Positions 54,892-63,412 of a stretch of DNA of 64,000 nucleotides are shown here, in pieces (positions within the stretch are counted from its first letter, which is position 1; each line of letters opens with the position of its first letter). The translations under genes were made by a program, and so were the position numbers. This DNA comes from Putridiphycobacter roseus (GTDB taxonomy: Bacteria; Bacteroidota; Bacteroidia; Flavobacteriales_D; Crocinitomicaceae), in the NCBI RefSeq assembly GCF_003234935.1, contig NZ_QKSB01000001.1, forward strand, positions 744,001-808,000. The letters run 5' to 3'. The notes beneath the pieces were generated by a model, which worked only from the letters and a program-made list of their open reading frames with translations, was not told the origin of the DNA and made no database searches.

Positions 54892-57306
54892 ATGGGAACT
54901 AAAAATGATTCAGTTTTAGCAGATGTAAATACTAAGTTTAAAACCGAAGTATTAGCAGATTATAGACTTGCTAGGATTTCACGAGAAACCTCTTTGTTGG
55001 GGAGACGTGAGGTGCTTTCGGGAAAGGCTAAATTTGGTATTTTTGGTGACGGTAAAGAAGTGGCGCAATTGGCCATGGCAAAGCAATTTAAAAATGGTGA
55101 TTTCCGTTCGGGTTATTACCGCGACCAGACTTTTATGATGGCGATTGGTGCTTTGACCGTGAAAGAATATTTTGCGGCCTTGTATGCCCATACAGATGTG
55201 ACAAAAGAACCTGCTTCTGGTGGACGTCAAATGGGCGGACACTATGCAACCCGTTCTTTGAATGAAGATGGTACATGGAAAAACCTGATGGAACAAAAAA
55301 ATAGTTCTGCAGATATTTCACCAACAGCTGGTCAAATGCCACGTTTAGTTGGTTTGGCTTTGGCTTCAAAAATGTACCGTCAAAATGATGCCTTACACCA
55401 CATGACTAATTTTACGGACAAGGGTAACGAAGTTGCTTTTGGTACTATTGGTGATGCCAGTACTTCTGAAGGACCATTTTGGGAATCAGTAAATGCTGCA
55501 GGTGTATTGCAAATTCCTTTCGCCATTTCAATTTGGGATGATGGATATGGAATTTCTGTTTCCAGAAAATATCAAACGACTAAAAATAGTATTTCAGACG
55601 CCTTGTCTGGTATGCAACGTTCAAAAGAAGTTCCAGGATATGAAATCTTTAAAGTGAAGGGTTGGGATTACCCTGCATTAGTGGAAACTTATGAAAAAGC
55701 AATTAAATTATGTCGTGAAGAACATGTACCAGTAATGATTCATGTGATTGAAGTAAACCAACCACAAGGTCACTCTACTTCTGGATCACACGAACGTTAT
55801 AAGTCGGAAGAACGATTGCAATGGGAAAAAGATTTTGATTGTATTGATAAATTTAAAGCATTTATTTTAGATGCAGAAATTGCCAATGCAACAGAATTAG
55901 AGGAGATTGAAAAAGCAGCAAAAAAACAAGTTTCTGCTGAAAAAAGAGAGGCTTGGACTGAATTCTTAAATGAGTTAACCACAGATTTAAATATTGCTTT
56001 ACCTTGGTTAGAAACCATAGTAGCAGAAAGTGCAAATGGTGTTTTTGCACAAAAAACCTTAGATGCTTTAAAAGCGGAAATGAACCCGATTAGAAAGGAT
56101 ATTATTGCGGCATCTAAAAAGATTTTACGCTTAACCGCTGGAGAAGATTCAACGGCTAAAACGGAACTGAAAGATTGGTTAAATGCCTTAAAGGAAATTA
56201 ACACCGACCGTTATTCTTCTCACTTGTATTCTCAATCTGCGGAATCGCCATTATTGGTGAGCAGAACAGCACCTGAATACCCAGCCGAGCCAGAAATGAT
56301 TGATGGTCGTTTAATATTAAGAGAAAATTTTGATGTGATGTTTACCAACCGACCAGAAGTATTGACTTTTGGGGAGGATACTGGTAAAATTGGTGGTGTA
56401 AACCAATCCATGGAAGGCATGCAAGAAAAGTTTGGTAAACTACGTGTAACAGATACTGGAATTCGTGAGTGTACCATAATTGGACAAGGAATTGGAATGG
56501 CTATGCGTGGTTTAAGACCTATTGCTGAAATCCAATATTTAGATTATTTACATTACGCCATTCAATTATTGAGTGACGATTTAGCAACGGTTCAATACAG
56601 AACTAAAGGTGGTCAAAAAGCTCCTTTAATCATCAGAACAAGAGGACACCGTTTAGAAGGTGTTTGGCATTCTGGCTCTCCAATGGGGATGATTATTAAT
56701 GCGATTAGAGGAATTCACGTTTGTGTGCCTAGAAACATGACCAAAGCAGCCGGTTTTTATAATACACTCATCAAATCTGATGATCCAGCATTGGTCATTG
56801 AACCATTAAATGGTTACAGATCTAAAGAACCTAAACCAACTAACTTCGGTGTATTTTGCGAACCATTAGGTGTTCCGGAAATCACACAAGAAGGAACGGA
56901 TGTTACTTTAGTGTCTTATGGTTCTACTTTCAATTTAATTGCTGAAACAGTAAAACAATTGGCTGAAGTAGATATCTCTGTTGAATTAATTGATGCACAA
57001 ACTTTATTGCCTTTTGATGTCCACCATATGATTGCAAAATCATTGGAGAAGACTAATAAGTTGGTAATTGTGGATGAAGATTGCACCAGTGGAGCAACTG
57101 CCTATATGTTAGACCAAATATTGGTGAAACAAAAAGGGTATTACCACTTGGATTCTGAACCAGTAACCATTTCTTCTCACGATCACAGACCTGCATACGG
57201 AACAGATGGAGACTACTTCTCAAAACCAAATAACGAAGATGTATTTGAAAAAGTTTACGCCTTGATGAGAGAATCAAATCCTGCGAAGTACCCGGAATTA
57301 TATTGA
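54892..57306 (+). CDS. 2-oxoacid dehydrogenase E1, alpha and beta subunits fused
   Basis: The 804-residue protein carries an E1-alpha half (about 1-430) and an E1-beta/transketolase C half (about 455-804). The alpha half has the substrate channel SGGRQMGGHYATR and the thiamine diphosphate motif GDASTSEGPFWE (from about 187) ending in DDGYGIS. The beta half has TFGEDTGKIGGVNQSMEGMQ and VDEDCTSGATAYML. It decarboxylates a 2-oxoacid and passes the acyl group to a lipoyl E2. The fusion is common in Bacteroidota, where it is annotated as a pyruvate or branched-chain 2-oxoacid enzyme; substrate is not settled by sequence alone. No E2 or E3 gene is nearby. The position next to Trp, Tyr and Thr breakdown genes favours an amino-acid role. 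Confidence 0.92.
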   Translation: MGTKNDSVLADVNTKFKTEVLADYRLARISRETSLLGRREVLSGKAKFGIFGDGKEVAQLAMAKQFKNGDFRSGYYRDQTFMMAIGALTVKEYFAALYAHTDVTKEPASGGRQMGGHYATRSLNEDGTWKNLMEQKNSSADISPTAGQMPRLVGLALASKMYRQNDALHHMTNFTDKGNEVAFGTIGDASTSEGPFWESVNAAGVLQIPFAISIWDDGYGISVSRKYQTTKNSISDALSGMQRSKEVPGYEIFKVKGWDYPALVETYEKAIKLCREEHVPVMIHVIEVNQPQGHSTSGSHERYKSEERLQWEKDFDCIDKFKAFILDAEIANATELEEIEKAAKKQVSAEKREAWTEFLNELTTDLNIALPWLETIVAESANGVFAQKTLDALKAEMNPIRKDIIAASKKILRLTAGEDSTAKTELKDWLNALKEINTDRYSSHLYSQSAESPLLVSRTAPEYPAEPEMIDGRLILRENFDVMFTNRPEVLTFGEDTGKIGGVNQSMEGMQEKFGKLRVTDTGIRECTIIGQGIGMAMRGLRPIAEIQYLDYLHYAIQLLSDDLATVQYRTKGGQKAPLIIRTRGHRLEGVWHSGSPMGMIINAIRGIHVCVPRNMTKAAGFYNTLIKSDDPALVIEPLNGYRSKEPKPTNFGVFCEPLGVPEITQEGTDVTLVSYGSTFNLIAETVKQLAEVDISVELIDAQTLLPFDVHHMIAKSLEKTNKLVIVDEDCTSGATAYMLDQILVKQKGYYHLDSEPVTISSHDHRPAYGTDGDYFSKPNNEDVFEKVYALMRESNPAKYPELY

Positions 57307-57411
57307 TTGGGTAGTAAGTAATGAATAGTTAGTATCAAGACTTTTGATTTTGGTTGCCATTGGATTGCTGCTCATTAATGAGTTTATCATTTAGCAAACA
57401 TCATAGTGGAC

Positions 57412-57447
57412 AAAAAAATGGGCGATCACTTTATGTGACCACCCATT
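57412..57447 (-). terminator. Hairpin terminator after kynA
   Basis: AATGGG at 57417-57422 pairs with CCCATT at 57442-57447, with an inner TCAC/GTGA pair. The A-run before it reads as a T-run on the minus strand, so it ends the kynA transcript and may also serve the convergent E1 gene. Confidence 0.75.
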
Positions 57448-57473
57448 ATTAATAGTTTAAAGTATTTTACTTT

Positions 57474-58415
57474 TTACACTTTCTCATACCCTTCTAAATT
57501 GGTCAAACCCCAATTTTCCATCTCCTCAGTCGACCATAATTCAGGGAAGAATATTCTTCTTTGGTATCGTGGGTGCATGTATTTATGCCAATCACTTCCA
57601 CCAGTTGCAGCCACATTTTTCTTACCGCTATCTAAATATTTCGCAGCAGCATCATAGTGATGCATTACCCATTTAATGTTTACCGTATGGTCGTAATGAC
57701 GCATGGCATTAATCAATGCCTTATTTTCTTGAAAGTCTTTCGGTAGAGCTTTAAATTTGGTCCATAAATTCACCAAATTATAATCCTTCATCCACTCTAT
57801 CAATTCAATTTTATACTTGTCTTCAAAATTACTCAACAGTTTATTCTTCTTTCCTGTTTCGTGATTTTTACCCGCAGCTTGCCAATACATATTTTCAAAG
57901 GCATGTTCATAAGGCGTATTTCTATCGATTCCCTTTCGAAACCTATAATCAATTAAGTTGATTAACTCTGTAGAGGCGATTTCAATTTTACGGTATTGGG
58001 CCGATTGAAACCCACTAGCCGGTGTTAAAGTATCTCTAAACTTCATGTATTGTTCTACTTCCATACCATCCCCCATCACTGTAAATGAATTGGCCAATAC
58101 ATCAAAATAACGACTGACGCGCATTAAGTGCATCTCAAATTTTTCAGGTTTAATATTTTCGGTATGTGAAATTTGTCCCATTTCCCACAAAATCATTTTA
58201 AATAATAATTCATTGATTTGATGGTACATGATAAACACCATTTCATCTGGTAATTGCGTACGCTGCGTTTGTAAACCCAATAAGGCATCCACTTGAATAA
58301 AATCCCAGTAGGTCATTGGTTCTGCATACAATAACCCTTTCAAATGCACATTGGGGTCCTGACCAATTGCCGTATATTTTTCGTCGATTGCTTTTAATAT
58401 TTCTTCTCTGGTCAT
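57474..58415 (-). CDS. kynA: Tryptophan 2,3-dioxygenase
   Basis: The 313-residue heme enzyme opens the indole ring of tryptophan with oxygen to N-formylkynurenine, the first step of the kynurenine pathway. Family marks are FIMYHQINELLFKMILWE, SFTVMGDGMEVEQYMKFRDTL, SGFQSAQYRKIE, and HYDHTVNIKWVMHHYDAA, where the heme-ligating His lies. It is slightly longer than many bacterial TDOs. The gap of 347 nt to kmo lacks a clear promoter. The enzyme that should act next (kynurenine formamidase) is not in the window. Confidence 0.96.
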   Translation of the reverse strand: MTREEILKAIDEKYTAIGQDPNVHLKGLLYAEPMTYWDFIQVDALLGLQTQRTQLPDEMVFIMYHQINELLFKMILWEMGQISHTENIKPEKFEMHLMRVSRYFDVLANSFTVMGDGMEVEQYMKFRDTLTPASGFQSAQYRKIEIASTELINLIDYRFRKGIDRNTPYEHAFENMYWQAAGKNHETGKKNKLLSNFEDKYKIELIEWMKDYNLVNLWTKFKALPKDFQENKALINAMRHYDHTVNIKWVMHHYDAAAKYLDSGKKNVAATGGSDWHKYMHPRYQRRIFFPELWSTEEMENWGLTNLEGYEKV

Positions 58416-58762
58416 AGTTTAGATTTTAGACCGCTAGGCTGCTAGATACTAGACCACCTTGCTGTTGGATTTTTTTAGATACTAGTTACTAGATCGCGTT
58501 GCTCCTAGATGCTAGGCATTTTTGGTTTTTATTTACGATTTTGGTTAATTTGATATCTTCCTTCAATGGTTTCTATTTGAGGAAGAAAGTAGCCAGACGG
58601 CTGAAGTTTGGTTTGTTTTGCAAAGCAGAGCAAAGGACTTCAAGCCAAGGGTGGCATTTGTTAATCGATAACCTTAGGACAGTGGAGACTTGACGTTCAA
58701 ATAATCAGCAACCCCATTTAAGAGATTTACTTTACAATTGATATGTTGCTGATTAACCAACA
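58416..58762. other. 347-nt intergenic region between kmo and kynA with degenerate TAG repeats
   Basis: No supported gene is present. Degenerate copies of CTAGATACTAG and its variants fill 58433-58516. A short open frame at 58499-58693 (64 codons) has no family signs and starts inside these repeats. A perfect 11-bp inverted repeat TAATCAGCAAC (58702-58712 with 58745-58755) with a 32-nt loop lies 7 nt from the kmo stop and may help terminate kmo. The rest is unremarkable. Confidence 0.6.
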
Positions 58763-60121
58763 TTAATTTGAGACTAATTTATCTTTAAAAATACGGTGAA
58801 TTAAGTCATCAACTTTACCTTCCTTCATCAAGGATTCAATATCGTGTTGCTGCATTAAGTCTTTCATGTAAACATCTTGTTCTTGTCCTTTTTTCCATGC
58901 TTCAGCATAAGGAATAGAAGAGAACGACACCATAGAATACAAGGCTATATACTTTTCTGGATACAATTCTTGAATTCTATTTTCAAATTTCTTTTGCAAT
59001 AAAAATTGAGGGTCAGCCACAAAATCCCGCATGACCAAATAATTGTGTTTGGATAATTCTTGTACAGCGTCACCGTTAGGCTTTCTGTCTGCTTGATAGG
59101 CTTTGAATATTGCTTCCCAATCATGATCATGCTCCTCCATTAACTTACCCATGGTATGGCAGTCTTCTAAACTAGCATTCATTCCTTGTCCATAAAAAGG
59201 TACCGTTGCATGTGCAGCATCTCCCATTAAAGCAGCTTTTCCGGAAGTCCAAGGGTAACAACGCATAATGGCTAAACTCGACAATGGGTGTGTTCCCCAT
59301 TGCTCAACAACATTGGGACACATTTCGTAAAAATCTGGAAACCTAGTTTCGAAAAAAGCTTCAATTTCTGCCTTAGTATTTATTTTGTCAAAGGCATTTT
59401 CATCTCCTTCAAATGGCATAAATAAAGTACAAGTAAATGAACCGTCTTCATTGGCCAAAGCAATTAACATAAAACGACCTCTAGGCCAAATATGTAATGC
59501 GTTTTTATCTAATTTATATGAACCGTCTGCGTTTGCGGGTATCAAAAACTCTTTGTACCCATCTTCAACAAATTCTTGACTGTAATTGAATCGATCTAGT
59601 TTTTGAAATGCTTTATACCTTAAAGCTGAATATGCGCCATCACAACCAAAGACTAAATCGGACTGATGTTCTGAATGCTCACCAGTTAATTTATTGGTTA
59701 AGTATACGATACCTTCCTCTAAATTACCACCAGTACATTGCATATTGTAATTAATAGTTGCACCAAATTCCTTTTCAGCAACATCCATCATTTTTGCATT
59801 TAGCCCTCCTCTGGAAACGGAATAGATGGCTTGACCTTCTTGTCCATAGGGCTGCGCAGTTAATTCACCCGTTGCACTATGCATTATTCTTCCAGTCATT
59901 GGAATCGCTAATTCATTTACATGGTGGTCGACTCCAACCGCTCTTAAAGCCTCCCAACCTCTGTGTGACAGTGCCAGGTTAATTGATTTTCCTGCTTGTA
60001 TTTCAGCTAATCTTATATCACTCCTTCTTTCAAAAATTGTAACATTATAGCCAGCTTTCGCTAAGTAAACTGCCCACAAAGAACCTGCTAATCCTGCTCC
60101 GACAATGGTTGCTGTCTTCAT
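58763..60121 (-). CDS. kmo: Kynurenine 3-monooxygenase
   Basis: The 452-residue flavoprotein hydroxylates L-kynurenine to 3-hydroxykynurenine with NADPH and oxygen. The FAD dinucleotide motif is GAGLAGSL at 8-15, followed by FERRSDIR, the NLALSHRGWEALRAVG segment typical of KMO, CDGAYSALR, and the second FAD motif MGDAAHATVPFYGQGMN. Length matches the family. It starts 3 nt after haaO, so those two are co-transcribed. Its product is used by kynureninase (not in the window) to make 3-hydroxyanthranilate, the HaaO substrate. Confidence 0.96.
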   Translation of the reverse strand: MKTATIVGAGLAGSLWAVYLAKAGYNVTIFERRSDIRLAEIQAGKSINLALSHRGWEALRAVGVDHHVNELAIPMTGRIMHSATGELTAQPYGQEGQAIYSVSRGGLNAKMMDVAEKEFGATINYNMQCTGGNLEEGIVYLTNKLTGEHSEHQSDLVFGCDGAYSALRYKAFQKLDRFNYSQEFVEDGYKEFLIPANADGSYKLDKNALHIWPRGRFMLIALANEDGSFTCTLFMPFEGDENAFDKINTKAEIEAFFETRFPDFYEMCPNVVEQWGTHPLSSLAIMRCYPWTSGKAALMGDAAHATVPFYGQGMNASLEDCHTMGKLMEEHDHDWEAIFKAYQADRKPNGDAVQELSKHNYLVMRDFVADPQFLLQKKFENRIQELYPEKYIALYSMVSFSSIPYAEAWKKGQEQDVYMKDLMQQHDIESLMKEGKVDDLIHRIFKDKLVSN

Positions 60122-60124
60122 AAT

Positions 60125-60646
60125 TTATGCTTTTAATGCTGGTTTATCCATAACTGTTCCACAAGCCTTACAAGTCACCAATTCAGGTGTTGCGTAAAAA
60201 TTATCTAATATTTTAGGTAACTGCGTGACAATGTCTCCTAAATGAAAGCTTTGTTTGTGCAATGGCTCGTTACAGTTTTCACAATACCACATACAATAAT
60301 CCAACTCATCTGGTTTTCTCAACCTCTCAATAACCAAACCAACCGTATTGGCTGGTCGTTGCGGCGAATGTGGTACCCTGGCTGGCAATAAAAATATTTC
60401 ACCTTCTTTAATCTCAACGGTTCTAATTTTACCATCTTCCACAATTGGCAAGGTAATGTCACCTTCCACTTGATAGAAAAATTCTTCCCCCTCATTAAAA
60501 TGAAAATCTTTTCTGGCATTTGGTCCACCAACTACCATAATAATAAACTCAGTGTCCTTATAGACCACTTGATTACCAACAGGTGGTTTTAGTTTATCCC
60601 TGTTTTCATCTATCCATTTCTTAAAATTAATTGGTGGTAATATCAT
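60125..60646 (-). CDS. haaO: 3-hydroxyanthranilate 3,4-dioxygenase
   Basis: The 173-residue cupin opens the ring of 3-hydroxyanthranilate to 2-amino-3-carboxymuconate semialdehyde, which cyclises to quinolinate for NAD synthesis or is degraded further. The Fe ligands are His49, Glu55 and His93. A rubredoxin-like Cys set (Cys122, Cys125, Cys159, Cys162 in YCENC and CKAC) holds the second metal of the bacterial enzyme. Length is normal. It lies 3 nt before kmo and 81 nt after hppD. Confidence 0.96.
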   Translation of the reverse strand: MILPPINFKKWIDENRDKLKPPVGNQVVYKDTEFIIMVVGGPNARKDFHFNEGEEFFYQVEGDITLPIVEDGKIRTVEIKEGEIFLLPARVPHSPQRPANTVGLVIERLRKPDELDYCMWYCENCNEPLHKQSFHLGDIVTQLPKILDNFYATPELVTCKACGTVMDKPALKA

Positions 60647-60650
60647 GTAA

Positions 60651-60715
60651 TAGTTATTAGTGATGAGTGAATAGTTATTAGTTGAACATTATTCTCATAA
60701 TTATCAACTAATAAC
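60651..60715. repeat. TAGTTATTAG direct repeats and inverted repeat between hppD and haaO
   Basis: TAGTTATTAG occurs at 60651-60660 and 60672-60681 (21 bp apart). GTTATTAGTTGA at 60674-60685 pairs perfectly with 60704-60715 across an 18-nt loop. This may be an hppD terminator, an attenuator before haaO, or a remnant of the degenerate TAG repeats that also occur in the kmo-kynA gap. Confidence 0.5.
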
Positions 60716-60727
60716 AAAATACTATTT

Positions 60728-61885
60728 TTATAGTGTTCCTCTTTTTTCTTGTTCTCTTTCAATGGATTCGAAAAGGGCTTTAAAATTACCTGCACCGAAA
60801 CCTTTGGCTCCCATTCTTTGAATAATTTCAAAAAACAAAGTAGGTCTATCTTCAACTGGTTTAGTAAAAATTTGCAATAAATAACCTTCTTCATCAGCAT
60901 CTATCATAATCCCAAGTTCCTTCAACTTTTCAATATCTTCTTCCAATTCATGGTTGTGTGCTAATAATCTTCCTGGTACCGCTTTATAATATTCTTCTGG
61001 AGGAGTAGATAAAAACTCAATTCCTCTAGCACGCATTTGCGCCACAGTATCTAAAATATCATTTGTCGCCATGGCAATATGTTGCACACCTGCTCCTTCA
61101 TAAAAATCAAGGTATTCTTCAATTTGAGATTTCTTTATTCCTTCTGCTGGTTCGTTAATTGGAAATTTAATTCTTCCATTCCCGTTACTCATCACCTTAC
61201 TCATTAATGCAGAATATTCAGTGGTAATTTGCTTGTCATCAAACGACAAAAAATTGACAAATCCCATTACGTCTTCGTACCATTTTACCCATACATCCAT
61301 TTGATTCCAGCCCACATTTCCTACCATGTGATCGATAAATTTAAGTCCCGTTGGTGTTGGATTGTAATCTGATTCCCATTTCACGTAACCCGGTAAAAAC
61401 TCTCCAGAATAGTTTTTTCTCTCTACAAACATGTGCACTGTTTCACCGTAAGTATAGATACCCGCTCTAATCACCTCACCATGCTCATCTTTTTCTACCG
61501 TTGGCTCCATAAAAGATTTAGCACCACGCTTAGTGGTTTCTTCCCATGATTTTTTGGCATCATCTACCCAAAGTGCAACAATTTTCACACCATCACCGTG
61601 TTTCGCAAGGTGCTCATTCATCCATGATTTTGAGTTTAACGGAGTGGTCAACACAATTCTAATTTTGTCTTGTTTTAACACGTAAGAAGCATAGTCTTTA
61701 CAACCCGTTTCTAATCCTTTATAAGAATGAGATTGGAATCCAAAAGCAGTTTTATAAAAGTGAGCTGCTTGCTTGGCGTTACCCACAATAAATTCTACAT
61801 AATCTGTTCCTAACAATGGTAAAAAATCTTGTGCGCCTTCAAATATTTTTTCTAATCCGTATTCTACGTTTTTTACTTTACTCAT
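60728..61885 (-). CDS. hppD: 4-hydroxyphenylpyruvate dioxygenase
   Basis: From the ATG at 61885 (MSKVKNVEYGLEKIF) the product is 385 residues, the length usual for this enzyme. An upstream ATG at 61942 would add 19 residues not expected in the family. The non-heme Fe(II) enzyme turns 4-hydroxyphenylpyruvate into homogentisate in tyrosine degradation. Fe ligands come from DHMVGNVGW, VQHIAMATND and LFFEIIQRMG (Glu), with the C-terminal FGAGNFKALFESIE substrate-capping helix. Homogentisate goes to the HmgA enzyme encoded upstream, 124 nt away. Confidence 0.96.
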   Translation of the reverse strand: MSKVKNVEYGLEKIFEGAQDFLPLLGTDYVEFIVGNAKQAAHFYKTAFGFQSHSYKGLETGCKDYASYVLKQDKIRIVLTTPLNSKSWMNEHLAKHGDGVKIVALWVDDAKKSWEETTKRGAKSFMEPTVEKDEHGEVIRAGIYTYGETVHMFVERKNYSGEFLPGYVKWESDYNPTPTGLKFIDHMVGNVGWNQMDVWVKWYEDVMGFVNFLSFDDKQITTEYSALMSKVMSNGNGRIKFPINEPAEGIKKSQIEEYLDFYEGAGVQHIAMATNDILDTVAQMRARGIEFLSTPPEEYYKAVPGRLLAHNHELEEDIEKLKELGIMIDADEEGYLLQIFTKPVEDRPTLFFEIIQRMGAKGFGAGNFKALFESIEREQEKRGTL

Positions 61886-62009
61886 AATAATTTGTTTTTT
61901 ATTGAAATTACCGACTAAGGCAATCCCAAAATATTTTTTCAAGTGACTTAATCTTTATTGATCAAAACCACATTTATCTATTCTTTTATTTATGGTTATA
62001 TCCTTAAAC

Positions 62010-63167
62010 TTAGTGCAACCACGATTTATAATAATCTTCAAACTCTAAATCCAAAGCCTGCTTTGTCATTTTTAATGGCTTAAATGTATCCACCATCACA
62101 GCCAATTCTCCCGTTTCTTTTTTACCAATACTTCCTTCGTAAGTACCAGGATGTGGCCCATGAGGAATTCCTCCTGGGTGCAATGTAATTTGCCCCTTTT
62201 CGATATTATTTCGACTCATAAAGTCGCCATCTACATAATACAACACCTCATCAGAATCTATATTACTGTGATTGTAAGGTGCAGGAATTGCTTCAGGATG
62301 ATAATCATATAACCTCGGCACAAACGAACAGATCACAAAAGCATCTGTTTCAAAGGTTTGATGAATTGGAGGTGGCAAATGCACACGACCTGTTATTGGT
62401 TCAAAGTCGTGAATGGAAAAGGCATACGGAAAATTATAACCATCCCAACCTGCCACATTAAATGGATGATGTTGGTAAGTGTAATCGTATAAAATTCCTT
62501 CTTTTTTTATCTTCACTAAAAAATCACCTTCCTCATCATGCGTCTCCAATACTGAAGGTGGTCTAAAATCTCTTTCAGAAAATGGTGCGTGTTCCATCAA
62601 TTGACCAAAATGATTTCTATACCTTTTTGGCGTGTAAATTGGTCGAAATGACTCCACAATAAACAAGCGATTGGCTTCCGTATCAAAACTAATTTGATAA
62701 ATCATACCACTTGGCACCACTAAATAGTCGCCGTACCCAAATTTAATGTTACCCAATTGCGTTCTTAATGTTCCGGAACCTTCGTGAATAAAAATCACCT
62801 CATCCGCATCTGCATTTTTGTAAAAGTATGCCGTCAATGATTTTTTTGGAGATGCCAATACAATGTGACAATCACTATTGACCAATACTGGCACTCTACT
62901 CTCCAAGTAATCGTCAGTTGGTTTCACCTTAAAACCTTCTAAGCTCCTCATTTGCATATCTTTTTCGTATGCAATTTCTGGATTTAAATCCACTGACTTC
63001 CCAATTGATTTTACAATAGTTGGTGGTTGTAAATGGTAAAGTAATGAAGCCATGCCATCAAATCCAATGGTTCCAAATAATTGTTCGTGATGGATTTTAC
63101 CGTTTTTCTGTTTAAAAACAGTATGGCGTTTATGCGGGATGTTTCCCAAAGTATGATATCTAGGCAT
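62010..63167 (-). CDS. hmgA: Homogentisate 1,2-dioxygenase
   Basis: From the ATG at 63167 (MPRYHTLGNIPHKRHTVFK) the product is 385 residues, typical of the Bacteroidota form, shorter than the 430-440 residue proteobacterial and human enzymes. A longer frame from 63206 adds 13 residues unlike the family. The enzyme opens homogentisate to maleylacetoacetate. Metal ligands lie in LPPPIHQTFETDAF (His, Glu) and in the later HPGGIPHGPHPG cluster. The cupin strand DEVIFIHEGSG is also present. It is the first gene of the minus-strand cluster hmgA-hppD-haaO-kmo-kynA. Confidence 0.93.
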   Translation of the reverse strand: MPRYHTLGNIPHKRHTVFKQKNGKIHHEQLFGTIGFDGMASLLYHLQPPTIVKSIGKSVDLNPEIAYEKDMQMRSLEGFKVKPTDDYLESRVPVLVNSDCHIVLASPKKSLTAYFYKNADADEVIFIHEGSGTLRTQLGNIKFGYGDYLVVPSGMIYQISFDTEANRLFIVESFRPIYTPKRYRNHFGQLMEHAPFSERDFRPPSVLETHDEEGDFLVKIKKEGILYDYTYQHHPFNVAGWDGYNFPYAFSIHDFEPITGRVHLPPPIHQTFETDAFVICSFVPRLYDYHPEAIPAPYNHSNIDSDEVLYYVDGDFMSRNNIEKGQITLHPGGIPHGPHPGTYEGSIGKKETGELAVMVDTFKPLKMTKQALDLEFEDYYKSWLH

Positions 63168-63385
63168 AATTTTTTTAAGTTGAAATTGAAAAATAACAGG
63201 AGCCAATGCTCCACTAAAAAAAAGAGGCTAAATCACTCCGGATTCCTAATAATCAGGAATCTCAAATAGCTTAATAAACCCGACCAATTTGTTTTCATCA
63301 TGTCTATTCCGGTTGATTAACAAATATAATAAAACTAATTTAATGTAGGAAAGGAAATCATGCATAGAAAATTAAAAATTAAATA

Positions 63386-63393
63386 TATTTTTG
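63386..63393 (+). promoter_or_regulatory. -7 promoter box of tdh
   Basis: TATTTTTG, an exact TAnnTTTG match, ends 19 nt before the ATG at 63413. The divergent hmgA has only a near match (TATTTTTC on the minus strand at 63188-63195). Between them lie small perfect inverted repeats at 63199-63212 (GGAGC/GCTCC) and 63241-63261 (GATTCCT/AGGAATC). Confidence 0.5.
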
Positions 63394-63412
63394 CAACATA
63401 AATATTTAAGAT

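Noticed and set aside
58499..58693. 64-codon open frame in the kmo-kynA gap
   Set aside because: It begins inside degenerate TAG repeats, has no promoter box or recognised domain, and ends without a terminator, so I treat it as chance, though it could be a fragment of an old element.
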